In this document: in pieces, positions 55,063 to 63,689 of the stretch
Layout: each line of letters opens with the position of its first letter
Numbering within the stretch: position 1 is the stretch's first letter
Origin: an uncultured Eubacteriales bacterium
GTDB lineage: Bacteria > Bacillota > Clostridia > Oscillospirales > CAG-382
Direction of reading: 5' to 3'
DNA length: 64,000 nucleotides
Assembly (NCBI GenBank): GCA_934444485.1
Contig: CAKSCN010000001.1
Coordinates: 26,262-90,261 of the forward strand
Made by a program: the position numbers and the translations under genes
Notes under the pieces: generated by a model
The model's database searches: none
What the model saw: only the letters and a program-made list of their open reading frames with translations
What the model was told of the DNA's origin: nothing

Positions 55063-55311
55063 ATGGCACACGATGCCGCCCTCATTTTCCTCTGCATTTT
55101 CACGGTGTACGGCTTTGTACGCCTTTTTGCCGATATAATCGAATTTATCCGCACCGCAAGAGTTCGGAAAATGTCGTCCGCCGTCATTAAAATAACAAGT
55201 CTCCCCGAGAGCGAGGACGACAGGGAGTACGTATTGAGGTACTATGAGGACACGGGGGAGAGAATGGGAGTCGGGGTGGAGGTGGAAAAGCTGACGCTTT
55301 TCAGAAATTGA
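55063..55311 (+). CDS. Small membrane-anchored protein, unknown function
   Basis: 82 residues (MAHDAALIFLCIFTVYGFVR...). GGAG lies 8 nt before the ATG at 55063. One hydrophobic helix (~5-27) precedes a basic turn (RTARVRK) and a soluble alpha/beta tail (SAVIKITSLPESEDDREYVL). It is divergent from recD2 with a ~93-nt gap. Not recognised; the tail could be a small cytosolic sensor or adaptor. Further in-frame sequence upstream has no start with a ribosome binding site. Confidence 0.6.
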   Translation: MAHDAALIFLCIFTVYGFVRLFADIIEFIRTARVRKMSSAVIKITSLPESEDDREYVLRYYEDTGERMGVGVEVEKLTLFRN

Positions 55312-56344
55312 GAATTGAGAGTGGAGAATGGAGAATTGGGGTGGAAAAACTCCTAAAGTCGTTTTTCTACAATATTAAAATGGTGCGAAATCCAAGACTG
55401 TGCGATAAAGGGAGAGCGGATTTTTGCCGAGGTTGTTGGTGTTTGAGGTGGTGCGAAATTTGTATTTTCTCAATGGTATATTTTTAGGCGGCAAAGCCGC
55501 CGTGCCTGCCTTAGTGTAGCCGGTTGCAAAGCAACCTATGGAGGTGGCACGCCGTAGGCGTGACGGAGGGATTGTCGGACAAGAACTCCCTCAATGATAT
55601 TTTGTGTGGAAAGAGAGAAATGTGAGTTTACGAAGCATTTACTCTCGAGTTGACCGTGTCAACTTTACAGTCCCTCGGTCCGACGACTTCGTAACGACTA
55701 CGTCGTGACAGCTCCAGAGGTTGCTTTGCAACCGGTTACACAGAGGAGCCTCGGCAGCAGAGCTGCCTCCAATACACCCGAGAGAAAGTGCTAATCTCAA
55801 GCCATGCACTCTCCAAAAAGCTCATCTTCGCAAAAATGAAATTGTCGAGCTGTGCGAAATAATCTATCAAGCAAGCTTACCGTAGGACGTGGAGAGAAAT
55901 TGCGGAGTGCAAAGCGGTGCAAAGCACGGAGTAATTTGCTCTCGTGCAGCTTGCTGCACAACTGTCCCAACAAAGCCTGATACCAACCCCACCTTCGACC
56001 GAGACTTCGTCGAGGTTGAACGGTATATCCACCGTTCCGCACGGTCTGTCTCATCTAAGTCGGCGGCTTGCGTATATGGACGCCGACTTCGGTATTCTCT
56101 CGGATTATAGTGCTAAATTGACAGTCCCTCAGTCAGCTTCGCTGACAGCTCCAGAGGTTGCCTCGCAACCGGTTACACAGGGGATGCCTCCGGAGTTGAC
56201 ACGGTCAGCTCATGCTTCGCTACCTCCATTACTGCACCCATGAGAAACTTCTTTATTTTGAAGTCTTTTGGTTCTTTTCTTCAGAAAAGAACACCCCCGT
56301 AAGCCCCCGTAAGAAGCCCCTGCGGCGAGCGGCTCCCGTAAGTC
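55312..56344. repeat. 1-kb repeat cluster without genes
   Basis: Starts with heptamers (ATTGAGA, GTGGAGA) and the AAAACTCCTAAAGTCG element (55335-55360). Then an inverted copy of the ~80-bp CACCAACA repeat (55372-55460), three hairpins (GGCGGCAAAGCCGCC, GGTTGCAAAGCAACC, CACGCCGTAGGCGTG), two copies of a CAGTCCCTC...GACAGCTCCAGAGGTTG element (about 55670-55760 and 56123-56190), the covarying hairpin (56057-56089) and an inverted copy of the 51.2 kb block (56252-56340). No frame here has a ribosome binding site plus recognisable protein features. Confidence 0.8.
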
Positions 56345-57454
56345 TCAGCGTTTTTTCACGGAGCTGAAAGCGGCGATACCGTACTCGAGGGCACGGCGTG
56401 CGGTTTTTCTTTGCGCCTCGTTTTCGGAGACAAGCTTCGGCTTGAGGGCACGGTAGAATTCGCCCAAGAAGCTGCCGTCACGTTCAAGCTCCGCCTCGTC
56501 GAGCATACGAACGGTCCTGTCGTCGATTTCGAGAAGGTACGGCAGGGTAACGAAACGGCGGACGGACGTCTCCGTAATCGAAACCGTCCCGGCGCACACG
56601 CCCTCAAAGGTTATCCTGAGCGCCGTGTCACGCCCGTAGCCGGAACACGCCTCGGTAAGCGCCGCCGCAAATTCGCCGGGGTTTCGTATCCCCGTGACGT
56701 CAAGCACCGTCTTTTCGTACCGACGGTTCGAGAAACGCCGGGTCTCCACCTTCACTCCGTCCTCCGTGAACGCTCCGAATACAGCTCCCTTGTGTCCGCA
56801 CTCGCCGAAGTCACGACCCTCGAGACAGCCGCTGTAGCAGTAATACGTTTTGCCGAGGCGGTGCAGTCCGTCGTGTGAATGAATATGACCGAGAGCGATA
56901 TAGTCAAAGCCGCTTCTCTCTATGTCCGCCTCCGATATCGCAGAGTACGGAGAGAATCCGTCGGTTATCACGGAGTGCGTGACGAGTATCTTCTTCGAGT
57001 TTCCGAGATCCTTCGTAAATCCCGTGAGCGGACGTATCCCCGGGTTCGGCGTGTTGTAGGCGTGACCGTATACGCGCACGTCAAGCTCTTCGAGGTACAC
57101 GTTTTCTATCTGTTCGGACGTGAAAATCCTCACGTTGTCCGGCATTCTCACAAGCGCATACGGCGACTTTCCGCTGTAGGGGTCATGGTTTCCCGGCGTT
57201 ATGAACACACGGCACTTGCCCAAGCTCTCAAGCTCGTTCGCAATGAGAAGCATCGTGTCCTTCGTGACGTATTCGTCCTCGAAAAGGTCGCCGGCTATAA
57301 ACATTATGTCCGCACCGTAACGCTTCGTCTCCATTATCAGCGACGCAAATGCACTCCGAAGCTCCGTGCGCCGTTTTTCGCCCTCCCCAATTCCGGAAAG
57401 GGCGAACGGTGAATCAAGATGTATGTCTGCGCAGTGGACAAATTTTACACTCAT
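56345..57454 (-). CDS. SbcD/YhaO-type DNA repair metallophosphoesterase
   Basis: 369 residues beginning MSVKFVHCADIHLDSPF. The full nuclease motif set is present: DIHLDS, GDLFEDE, TPGNHDPYSG, VTHSVI, GHIHSHDG. A C-terminal ~120-residue capping domain follows (DTALRITFEGVCAGTVSITE...). This is the architecture of SbcD/Mre11-like exonuclease subunits and of YhaO. An SbcC/YhaN ATPase partner is not adjacent, which is unusual. GTGAAG 3 nt before the start is a weak ribosome binding site. The gene follows the PBP gene by 37 nt on the same strand. Confidence 0.85.
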   Translation of the reverse strand: MSVKFVHCADIHLDSPFALSGIGEGEKRRTELRSAFASLIMETKRYGADIMFIAGDLFEDEYVTKDTMLLIANELESLGKCRVFITPGNHDPYSGKSPYALVRMPDNVRIFTSEQIENVYLEELDVRVYGHAYNTPNPGIRPLTGFTKDLGNSKKILVTHSVITDGFSPYSAISEADIERSGFDYIALGHIHSHDGLHRLGKTYYCYSGCLEGRDFGECGHKGAVFGAFTEDGVKVETRRFSNRRYEKTVLDVTGIRNPGEFAAALTEACSGYGRDTALRITFEGVCAGTVSITETSVRRFVTLPYLLEIDDRTVRMLDEAELERDGSFLGEFYRALKPKLVSENEAQRKTARRALEYGIAAFSSVKKR

Positions 57455-57491
57455 ATCTTCACTTTCGTTTTAGTATTTCGGCAAAGCTGCT

Positions 57492-60179
57492 TTACTGTGC
57501 GCCGTCGGTGTAGCCGCCCTCGGTATCTCCGACAACGCCGCCGACAGAGCCGCCGTAAGAGTATTCGTATTCGTCGCCGTCGCCGTCATCATCGCCGTAG
57601 CCGTATTCGTAACCGCTGTAGCCGTTGTTGTGAAGCGTGCAGTAAGCGTTTACGGGAGAAGCGACGCCCGACGAGCCGGAGTATGTTCCGCCGAGAAGAT
57701 TGTCGTATATCGGCACGGTGTTGAGCGTGGGGTATACATAGTCAACCGGCAGCTTTCTGTATGTGTACTGTGCGTCCGAAATGGTTATCTGCTGCGAGAA
57801 CGCACGCTTGTCCTCCTCGACAAGAGCTATGGTCTTCACACTGTCTCTCGGACAGCCGGGACCTGCGATATTGCCCGACGTTACGCACCATTCAACCGGC
57901 ACGTGTTTGTCGCACTGCTCCTTAGGCTCTTCGCCCTTGGCGTACCAGCCGGTAGCTATTCTGCCGCCTCTCGGGTCGAGCGAGCAGTACGGTCCGGGAG
58001 CCATGCCCGAATCCCGGCAGTACGACGCCTGTACAATCTCGCTTGTGTCGAACTCCTTGAGCGGTTCACCGGAATCAACTATGCGCTTGTGAATCTTGCT
58101 CATGACCTTGCACCATGCAACCATTGCCTGGTTTGTGCCGAACTTCGTAACCGAACGGTTTACGTCGTAGCCGAACCACGCCGCACCGACATAGTAGGGA
58201 GTGTAGCCGGCGAAGTAAACGTCGTAGTCGTCGTTAGTCGAACCGGTCTTGCCGGCAACGGGAATCTGCGAAGCGTAGTCGAAGAGGGACTGCACTCTGC
58301 CGCCCGTACCGGTGGTGACGACGCTCTGAAGCATCTTTGTCATGACCTGCGCCGTGGACGCCTTGACCGCCTTTGTGCGGCCGGTGCTGTTTCTGTTTTC
58401 AAGAAGAATCTTGCCGTTGCTGTCAAGCACCTGCGTGTAGAGACGGGGCTTGCAGAATACGCCGTTGTTGGGGAATATCGAGTACGCACCCGTGACCTCC
58501 TCAACGGTACAGCCGTAGGTAAGACCGCCGAGTGCCAGCTGCGCAAGTCCGATATCGCTTTCGACAAGAGTCGATATGCCGAGCTTGTTCGTGAGAAAAT
58601 CGTAGGAATACTGCGGCGTTATCTCGTTGAGAACCTTTACCGCCGTGGTATTCTTCGATTTGAGTATTGCGTAGTTCGTGGAAATAAGTCCCTCGTACCT
58701 CGACGGTGCGTTTTTCGGCCAGTAGCGTCCCATCGACGGCATATAGATGAACGGACTGTCGTCGAGAGCCGAGCCGTAATTGATTATACCGAGGTCGAGA
58801 GCCGGAGCGTAGGTGCTTATCGGCTTTATCGACGAACCTATCTGACGTTTGCTCATCGTCGCACGGTTCCACGTTCTGTTCTGCGATTTTTCGCCACGTC
58901 CGCCGACCATGCCGAGAACGTCGCCGGTGTACGGATCCATGACGACCATTGCCGACTCGGGCTGAAGACCGTCGTCTATCTTCGCAAAGGTCTTGGGGTC
59001 TTGATATACCTCCTCCATTGCGTCCTGAATGAAGGGATCGACCGTGACGTAAATCTTGAGTCCACCGGAGGTGAGGACGGTTGACGCCTTTTCACGGGAG
59101 TAGCCGTACTGCTCCATGAGGTCGTCTATGACTTGGTTTATGACGGCGTCGGTGAAGTAGGAGTTTGTCTCGACGACGCCCTGAGTTGCGTTTATGCTGA
59201 GTACGAGGTCGGTGTTCTGCGCCTCCTTGCACTCCTCCTCGGAGATGTAGCCGAGTTCCGCCATTTTCATGAGAACGACGTTGCGTCTTTCCTTGTTGTT
59301 CTCGGGGTTTCTGACGGGGTCGTACTTCGTCGGCGACTTTGGAATTGCCGCAAGGGCTGCGCACTCAACGAGAGTAAGCTCCGAGACGTCCTTGTCGAAG
59401 TAGTAGTTCGCCGCCGCCTGCACGCCGTAGTTTCCTCTCGAGAGCGAGATTGTGTTGAGGTACATTTCGAGAACCTCGTCCTTGGTGTGCTTTTTGGTGA
59501 GCGTTATTGCACGGAAAATCTCGGTTATTTTACGCTGAATTGTCGAGTCCTTCTCGCCGGTTACGTTCTTTATGAGCTGTTGGGTGATAGTCGAGCCGCC
59601 GTAGCTTCCGTCGCCGAGGAAAAGCTCCTGCACGGCGCCGAGGGTACGCTTGACGTCGATGCCGTTATGCGTATAGAAACGCTGATCCTCGATTGCGACG
59701 AAGGCAAGCTGAAGATTTATCGGCATTTTCTGTATCGACGCCCAGAAGCGGTTTTCGGTGTTGTAGATACGCTGATCCTCAAGCTCGACGTAGCGCACGA
59801 AGTTCTGACGCTCAATGTCGGAGTACTCCGAATAGTAGAACGACGTGGTCTGATCGAGGGTATATTCGAGGTCGGTTATGTCAAAGTCCTCGTCGATGAG
59901 GTTGTTCTTGATGTACACCGCAAACACTCCGCCGACGACAATGCCCACGATAAGTCCTATGAGAACGCACGTGAGTACAACGCTCAGCACGAAGCTTACC
60001 GCAAGCTTTATTGCGTGAAGTATTGCGGAAAAAACTCTGCCGACGGTGCGTCCGACCTTCTTTATGTCGGTCTTTTTGCCGCCCGAGGTTCTTTTTTTCT
60101 CCGAACCTTTTATTTCCCCGGTGTCGAAATGCTTTGTCTCGCCGGAGGAGGAATTTATATCGTTGTTTTTGTTGTCCAA
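57492..60179 (-). CDS. Class A penicillin-binding protein (transglycosylase/transpeptidase)
   Basis: 895 residues from a TTG at 60179 with AAGGGA 9 nt upstream. An ATG at 60197 has no ribosome binding site and abuts repeat DNA. A ~50-residue cytosolic segment and one transmembrane helix (~60-93) precede the GT51 glycosyltransferase (EDQRFYTHNG at ~164, GGSTITQQLIKN) and the transpeptidase with SSIK-type SxxK (449-452), SKN (508-510) and KTG (644-646). The tail of ~60 residues is rich in Gly, Tyr, Asp and Glu (GYEYGYGDDDGDGDEYEYSY), a disordered acidic extension. It polymerises and cross-links peptidoglycan at the outer face of the membrane. Confidence 0.94.
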   Translation of the reverse strand: MDNKNNDINSSSGETKHFDTGEIKGSEKKRTSGGKKTDIKKVGRTVGRVFSAILHAIKLAVSFVLSVVLTCVLIGLIVGIVVGGVFAVYIKNNLIDEDFDITDLEYTLDQTTSFYYSEYSDIERQNFVRYVELEDQRIYNTENRFWASIQKMPINLQLAFVAIEDQRFYTHNGIDVKRTLGAVQELFLGDGSYGGSTITQQLIKNVTGEKDSTIQRKITEIFRAITLTKKHTKDEVLEMYLNTISLSRGNYGVQAAANYYFDKDVSELTLVECAALAAIPKSPTKYDPVRNPENNKERRNVVLMKMAELGYISEEECKEAQNTDLVLSINATQGVVETNSYFTDAVINQVIDDLMEQYGYSREKASTVLTSGGLKIYVTVDPFIQDAMEEVYQDPKTFAKIDDGLQPESAMVVMDPYTGDVLGMVGGRGEKSQNRTWNRATMSKRQIGSSIKPISTYAPALDLGIINYGSALDDSPFIYMPSMGRYWPKNAPSRYEGLISTNYAILKSKNTTAVKVLNEITPQYSYDFLTNKLGISTLVESDIGLAQLALGGLTYGCTVEEVTGAYSIFPNNGVFCKPRLYTQVLDSNGKILLENRNSTGRTKAVKASTAQVMTKMLQSVVTTGTGGRVQSLFDYASQIPVAGKTGSTNDDYDVYFAGYTPYYVGAAWFGYDVNRSVTKFGTNQAMVAWCKVMSKIHKRIVDSGEPLKEFDTSEIVQASYCRDSGMAPGPYCSLDPRGGRIATGWYAKGEEPKEQCDKHVPVEWCVTSGNIAGPGCPRDSVKTIALVEEDKRAFSQQITISDAQYTYRKLPVDYVYPTLNTVPIYDNLLGGTYSGSSGVASPVNAYCTLHNNGYSGYEYGYGDDDGDGDEYEYSYGGSVGGVVGDTEGGYTDGAQ

Positions 60180-60202
60180 AATTACACTTCCCTTCAATGA
60201 AA

Positions 60203-60312
60203 TGGAGAATGGAGAATAGAGAGTGGAGAGTGGAGAGTGGAGAATTGAGAATTGAGAATTGAGAATGGAGAATTGATGTAGAAAAACTCCTAAAGTCGTT
60301 TTTCCTCAATGT
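60203..60312 (+). repeat. Left arm of inverted repeat around the four-helix gene
   Basis: About ten 7-bp units (GGAGAAT, GTGGAGA, ATTGAGA), then a block GTAGAAAAACTCCTAAAGTC and GTTTTTC. The latter block recurs inverted at 60911-60952 and directly at 55335-55360. Confidence 0.75.
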
Positions 60313-60460
60313 TTGGGTTGGTGGTGAATTAATGCCTGTGCGGCAACAAAAGGCTGATTAAACCGAAACATCGGGTACCGCAACAGAAAAATTTGAAATT
60401 AATGCGAAAAAGCTCCGGCAGTTATTTTTATAATTCTCCGCTTTACGTTTTAAATTTGCT

Positions 60461-60826
60461 TCAGCTGCAATCTTTTGATTTTTTAACTATACTGACAAGC
60501 AACCTTTTAAGTTCGGTGCAATCTGCAGTAATCGATTCATACTCCTTGGCGGAAAGAAATCCGCACTCTCTGAGAAGCTTGAGCCAGTAAATCGTTTCGA
60601 CGGTTTCCTTGAGCGCAATACTCATCTTTGAAGAAAAATCAGCTCTGCTCTGCGCCTGTTCAGCTTCGGCAATATTTGCCCCTATACTCGTTCCGCTTCT
60701 CAGCAATTGTTTTGAAAGCACATATACTTCCGTTCCTTTGTCATGATTCAGATAACGGCACAGTTTAAAAATTCTGACGGCAAATTTTATGCTTTTTCCC
60801 TCTATGACGTTTTCCATAACATTCAT
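60461..60826 (-). CDS. Four-helix-bundle protein (23S rRNA IVP/S23 family)
   Basis: 121 residues. Conserved pattern: KFAVRIFKLCRYL, LSKQLLRSGTSIGANIAEAE, DFSSKMSIALKETVETIYWL, LLVSIVKKSK. This is the four-helix-bundle family found as intervening-sequence protein in 23S rRNA genes and related to the Avd accessory protein of diversity-generating retroelements. Here it is neither in rRNA nor near a reverse transcriptase. It sits between inverted arms at 60203-60312 and 60911-60985. GGAG precedes the ATG at 60826 by 3 nt and the in-frame ATG at 60817 by 12 nt, so the start is uncertain by three codons. Function unknown; a nucleic-acid-binding role fits its basic surface. Confidence 0.9.
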   Translation of the reverse strand: MNVMENVIEGKSIKFAVRIFKLCRYLNHDKGTEVYVLSKQLLRSGTSIGANIAEAEQAQSRADFSSKMSIALKETVETIYWLKLLRECGFLSAKEYESITADCTELKRLLVSIVKKSKDCS

Positions 60827-60910
60827 GCTCTCCGCAATTCTCGGTTTTCGATTGTGAAAATCCGTTCTCCTGTTAACGTGTAGCCTTCAAATTCGCACCA
60901 TATAATAAAC

Positions 60911-60985
60911 GGAGAAAAACGACGTCAGGAGTTTTTCCACATCAATTCTCCATTTTCCATTTTCCACTCTCAATTTGCTTCAGCG
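60911..60985 (-). repeat. Right arm of inverted repeat around the four-helix gene
   Basis: Minus-strand copy of the AAAAACTCC...GTCGTTTTTC block and of the heptamer run (AATTCTCC, ATTTTCC units). Confidence 0.75.
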
Positions 60986-61064
60986 AAGCCTTTCAATGTA
61001 TAATCATTATTATAACCGCCGATAATAACACTAATAAGAATAATATTTGAAGGAGATGAAAAAT

Positions 61065-61538
61065 ATGATTAAAAAGAGCAAGAATTTTGACGACTTCGAG
61101 GAAAACGGCAGGGAAAGTTCCCCGTCCGGAGAGTTCTGCGGCGCAAAGAAAAACACACTGCCGCAAAGGAGAACGCCGCATACGAAAAGGGCGATAGCCG
61201 ACGGTTACATCATACCGCTTTCTATTCTTGCGGCGGTGACGGTCGTGTTTGCGGCGTCGCTTTTTATACTTCCGAGGGTCGTGACCTACGAGGTCGGCGC
61301 CGTATCGGAGGGGGTTGCGGACAGCACGGAGAAAAAAGAGGAAACCGACGGCGAAATACGCATATTCAGAGAATATAACGGCAGAGTGGGAGTTTTCACG
61401 GAGTCGGGAGAGCTTGACTTTGTCATAGACGTCCCGGTTTCGTCGCTCCCGGAATACGACCGCACGCTTATCTCTTCGGGGATAATCGCCGAGGGTGCGG
61501 AGGATATCGCCGCCTTGAAAGAGGCGCTTTCACCGTAA
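61065..61538 (+). CDS. BofC C-terminal-like membrane-anchored protein
   Basis: 157 residues; the start at 61065 has AAGGAG 9 nt upstream. A ~50-residue basic cytosolic part precedes one transmembrane segment (YIIPLSILAAVTVVFAASLF). After an acidic linker the C-terminal ~60 residues (IRIFREYNGRVGVFTESGEL...VSSLPEYDRTLISSGI) resemble the BofC C-terminal domain, which in Bacillus takes part in forespore-to-mother-cell sigma-K signalling. Many clostridial genomes carry such membrane-anchored versions of unknown role. Single gene between repeat DNA and glmM. Confidence 0.7.
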   Translation: MIKKSKNFDDFEENGRESSPSGEFCGAKKNTLPQRRTPHTKRAIADGYIIPLSILAAVTVVFAASLFILPRVVTYEVGAVSEGVADSTEKKEETDGEIRIFREYNGRVGVFTESGELDFVIDVPVSSLPEYDRTLISSGIIAEGAEDIAALKEALSP

Positions 61539-61663
61539 CGTCACGGCGGTGCTCCCCCGTACAAAAAGGACACCGCCGCAAAATTCATATAAATATCCGC
61601 AGTCTCTTCGGATAAAGCGTTTATCTTTTACTCAGCCGAGACACACGGATATCCGCCTCGGAT
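61539..61663. terminator. Hairpins between convergent genes, terminator uncertain
   Basis: CGGCGGTG/CACCGCCG (about 61551-61579) and CCGAG-CTCGG (about 61637-61662) hairpins are visible, but neither is followed by a clear T run. Confidence 0.35.
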
Positions 61664-63013
61664 TTATCTTTCCACCGCAAAGCCTTTCTTTACGATAACG
61701 TCAACGACGCTTCCGCTGAAGGTCTCGCAGTATTCGGTTTCGGGAGCTTCGACCATTACTCTGATAAGAGGCTCGGTTCCGCTCTTGCGAAGAAGTATTC
61801 TTCCGTTTGTGCCGAGAGCGTCCTCGACCGCTTTCTTCGCCGCCAGAACATCGGGGTCGGAGAGAACGGCGTCCTTGTCCGCAACACGGACGTTCTTCGT
61901 CACCTGCGGATAAATACGGAAGTCCTCGACGAGCTTTGATATCGGAAGCTTGCTTTCTATGAACGCCTCCATTATCTTTATCGCCGTGATAAGACCGTCG
62001 CCGGTCGTAGCATACTTCGAGAAAATTATGTGTCCCGACTCCTCGCCGCCGAGACGGTAGCCGTTCTTCTGCATTGCTTCGTATACGTACTTGTCTCCGA
62101 CGTCGGTCTTTACGTACTCAATGCCGTTTGCGTCGAGCGCTTTATAAAGTCCCATATTGGACATGACAGTCGTCGCAATGGTGTTCTTGGAGAGTTCTCC
62201 CCTCTCCTTCATGTACTTTCCGCAGATGTACATTATGTGGTCGCCCGTCAGCACATTTCCGTTTTCGTCAACGGCAAGACAGCGGTCGGCGTCTCCGTCG
62301 AAAGCAAAGCCTATGTCAAGCTCCTTTTCACGCACAAGCTCGCAGAGACCGCCTATGTGCGTCGAGCCGCAGTCCTCGTTTATGTTGAAGCCGTTCGGCG
62401 TGTTGTTTATAACGTAGGTCTTTGCGCCGAGTGCGTCGAAAATCGCCTTTGCAAGCATCCACGTACTGCCGTTTGAGCAGTCGAGACCTATGCGCTTTCC
62501 CTTGTAAGAGTTGCGTGCAAGAGAAATTATGTAGCCCGTGTAGCGGTTTCTGCCGACGGCGTAGTCAACCGTGCAGCCGATGTTCTCGCCCGTCGCAAAG
62601 GGAATTTCTCCCATCTCGCCGTCAAGGTACGCCTCAACGTCCGCAATCATAGATTCGCTCATCTTCTCGCCGCTGCTGTTGATAAGCTTAATGCCGTTGT
62701 CGTAGTAAGGGTTGTGGCTTGCGGAAATCATAATGCCGCAGTCGAAATCCTCGGTTCTCACGACGTATGACACCGACGGAGTCGTCGTTACGTGCAGAAG
62801 ATATGCGTCCGCACCGCTTGCAACAAGTCCCGAAACAAGCGCATACTCAAACATATAGCTCGAGCGGCGTGTGTCCTTGCCTATGACTATCTTCGCCTTG
62901 TGTTCCTTGCAGTAGTGCCAGCCCAAGAATCTGCCGACCTTGTAGGCGTGTTCAACGGTGAGTACCTTGTTCGCTTCGCCTCTGAAGCCGTCCGTACCGA
63001 AATACTTTCCCAT
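61664..63013 (-). CDS. glmM: Phosphoglucosamine mutase GlmM
   Basis: 449 residues, the normal length. The start at 63013 (MGKYFGTDGFRG) has AAGGAG 6 nt upstream. The phosphoserine loop ISASHNPYYDNG (Ser99), the metal loop DGDADR and the C-terminal phosphate site RKSGTEPLIRV are all present. It converts glucosamine-6-phosphate to glucosamine-1-phosphate for UDP-GlcNAc and peptidoglycan synthesis, in line with the nearby PBP gene. The VanZ-like gene lies 84 nt upstream on the same strand. Confidence 0.96.
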   Translation of the reverse strand: MGKYFGTDGFRGEANKVLTVEHAYKVGRFLGWHYCKEHKAKIVIGKDTRRSSYMFEYALVSGLVASGADAYLLHVTTTPSVSYVVRTEDFDCGIMISASHNPYYDNGIKLINSSGEKMSESMIADVEAYLDGEMGEIPFATGENIGCTVDYAVGRNRYTGYIISLARNSYKGKRIGLDCSNGSTWMLAKAIFDALGAKTYVINNTPNGFNINEDCGSTHIGGLCELVREKELDIGFAFDGDADRCLAVDENGNVLTGDHIMYICGKYMKERGELSKNTIATTVMSNMGLYKALDANGIEYVKTDVGDKYVYEAMQKNGYRLGGEESGHIIFSKYATTGDGLITAIKIMEAFIESKLPISKLVEDFRIYPQVTKNVRVADKDAVLSDPDVLAAKKAVEDALGTNGRILLRKSGTEPLIRVMVEAPETEYCETFSGSVVDVIVKKGFAVER

Positions 63014-63097
63014 GATTTGCTCCTTTTCTTGTGATGATAATATGTTCCTTATATGTTCCGACACGCCCGACGCCGATTTGACGGGGACGTTATTTTC

Positions 63098-63604
63098 TTA
63101 TTTTTTCCGCAGGCGCACGAACGCAAACACAGCCGCTATCGCACACACCGCTCCCGCAAAGTCGAGCCACACATCGGCAACCTGAGAGCCTCTGCCGGTG
63201 AAAAGCTGTATCGTCTCGTCCGTGAGAGCTGTCGTAAGCGACAGAAACGCCGCATTTGCAAAGCTCTGCGTCTTCACGGGAACCGCCTCTCCGAGCTTCG
63301 CCGAAGCGTATTTCGCACGCAATGCCGCACATACCGCCGCAAGTGCGCCGAAGCCGAAAAACTCCGTAAAGTGTGCCGCCTTGCGTATAACGTGGTCGCT
63401 CACGCTTCCGCTTCCGAAAATAAGCTCCAGAAACGGCGCAAGCTTCGTTGTCACGCCGACGCTTATCTCTTTCGACGCCTCCTTGTCGGGAAGCGACTGC
63501 GAGAAAATGAAAAGTGCGCAGAGTGCGAGAAGCGCATGAAACAAAACCGCAAGAGCAAACGCCCGGTCCTTGACTGCCTCTGCGTTATCAGTGTGCTTTG
63601 TCAT
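63098..63604 (-). CDS. VanZ-like membrane protein
   Basis: 168 residues with about four transmembrane segments. The start at 63604 (MTKHTDNAEAVKDRAFALAV) is chosen over in-frame upstream sequence that runs into repeats. The signature RKAAHFTEFFGFGALAA and the later ALTDETIQLFTGRGSQVADV match the VanZ-like family, whose founding member gives low-level teicoplanin resistance; most members have no proven function. Likely co-transcribed with glmM. Confidence 0.85.
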   Translation of the reverse strand: MTKHTDNAEAVKDRAFALAVLFHALLALCALFIFSQSLPDKEASKEISVGVTTKLAPFLELIFGSGSVSDHVIRKAAHFTEFFGFGALAAVCAALRAKYASAKLGEAVPVKTQSFANAAFLSLTTALTDETIQLFTGRGSQVADVWLDFAGAVCAIAAVFAFVRLRKK

Positions 63605-63689
63605 TTGCCGTTTACCGCCCCCAGTTATTGTACATATTCCAATCAGCGCTGTAAAATTTATGAAATACCGTTCCGCAGCGGTGTCCGAC

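Noticed and set aside
55312..56344. Small protein genes in the repeat cluster
   Set aside because: Frames translate palindromic repeats, lack ribosome binding sites and show no consistent protein character.
60461..60826. Accessory protein (Avd) of a diversity-generating retroelement
   Set aside because: No reverse transcriptase, template repeat or variable repeat was seen nearby.
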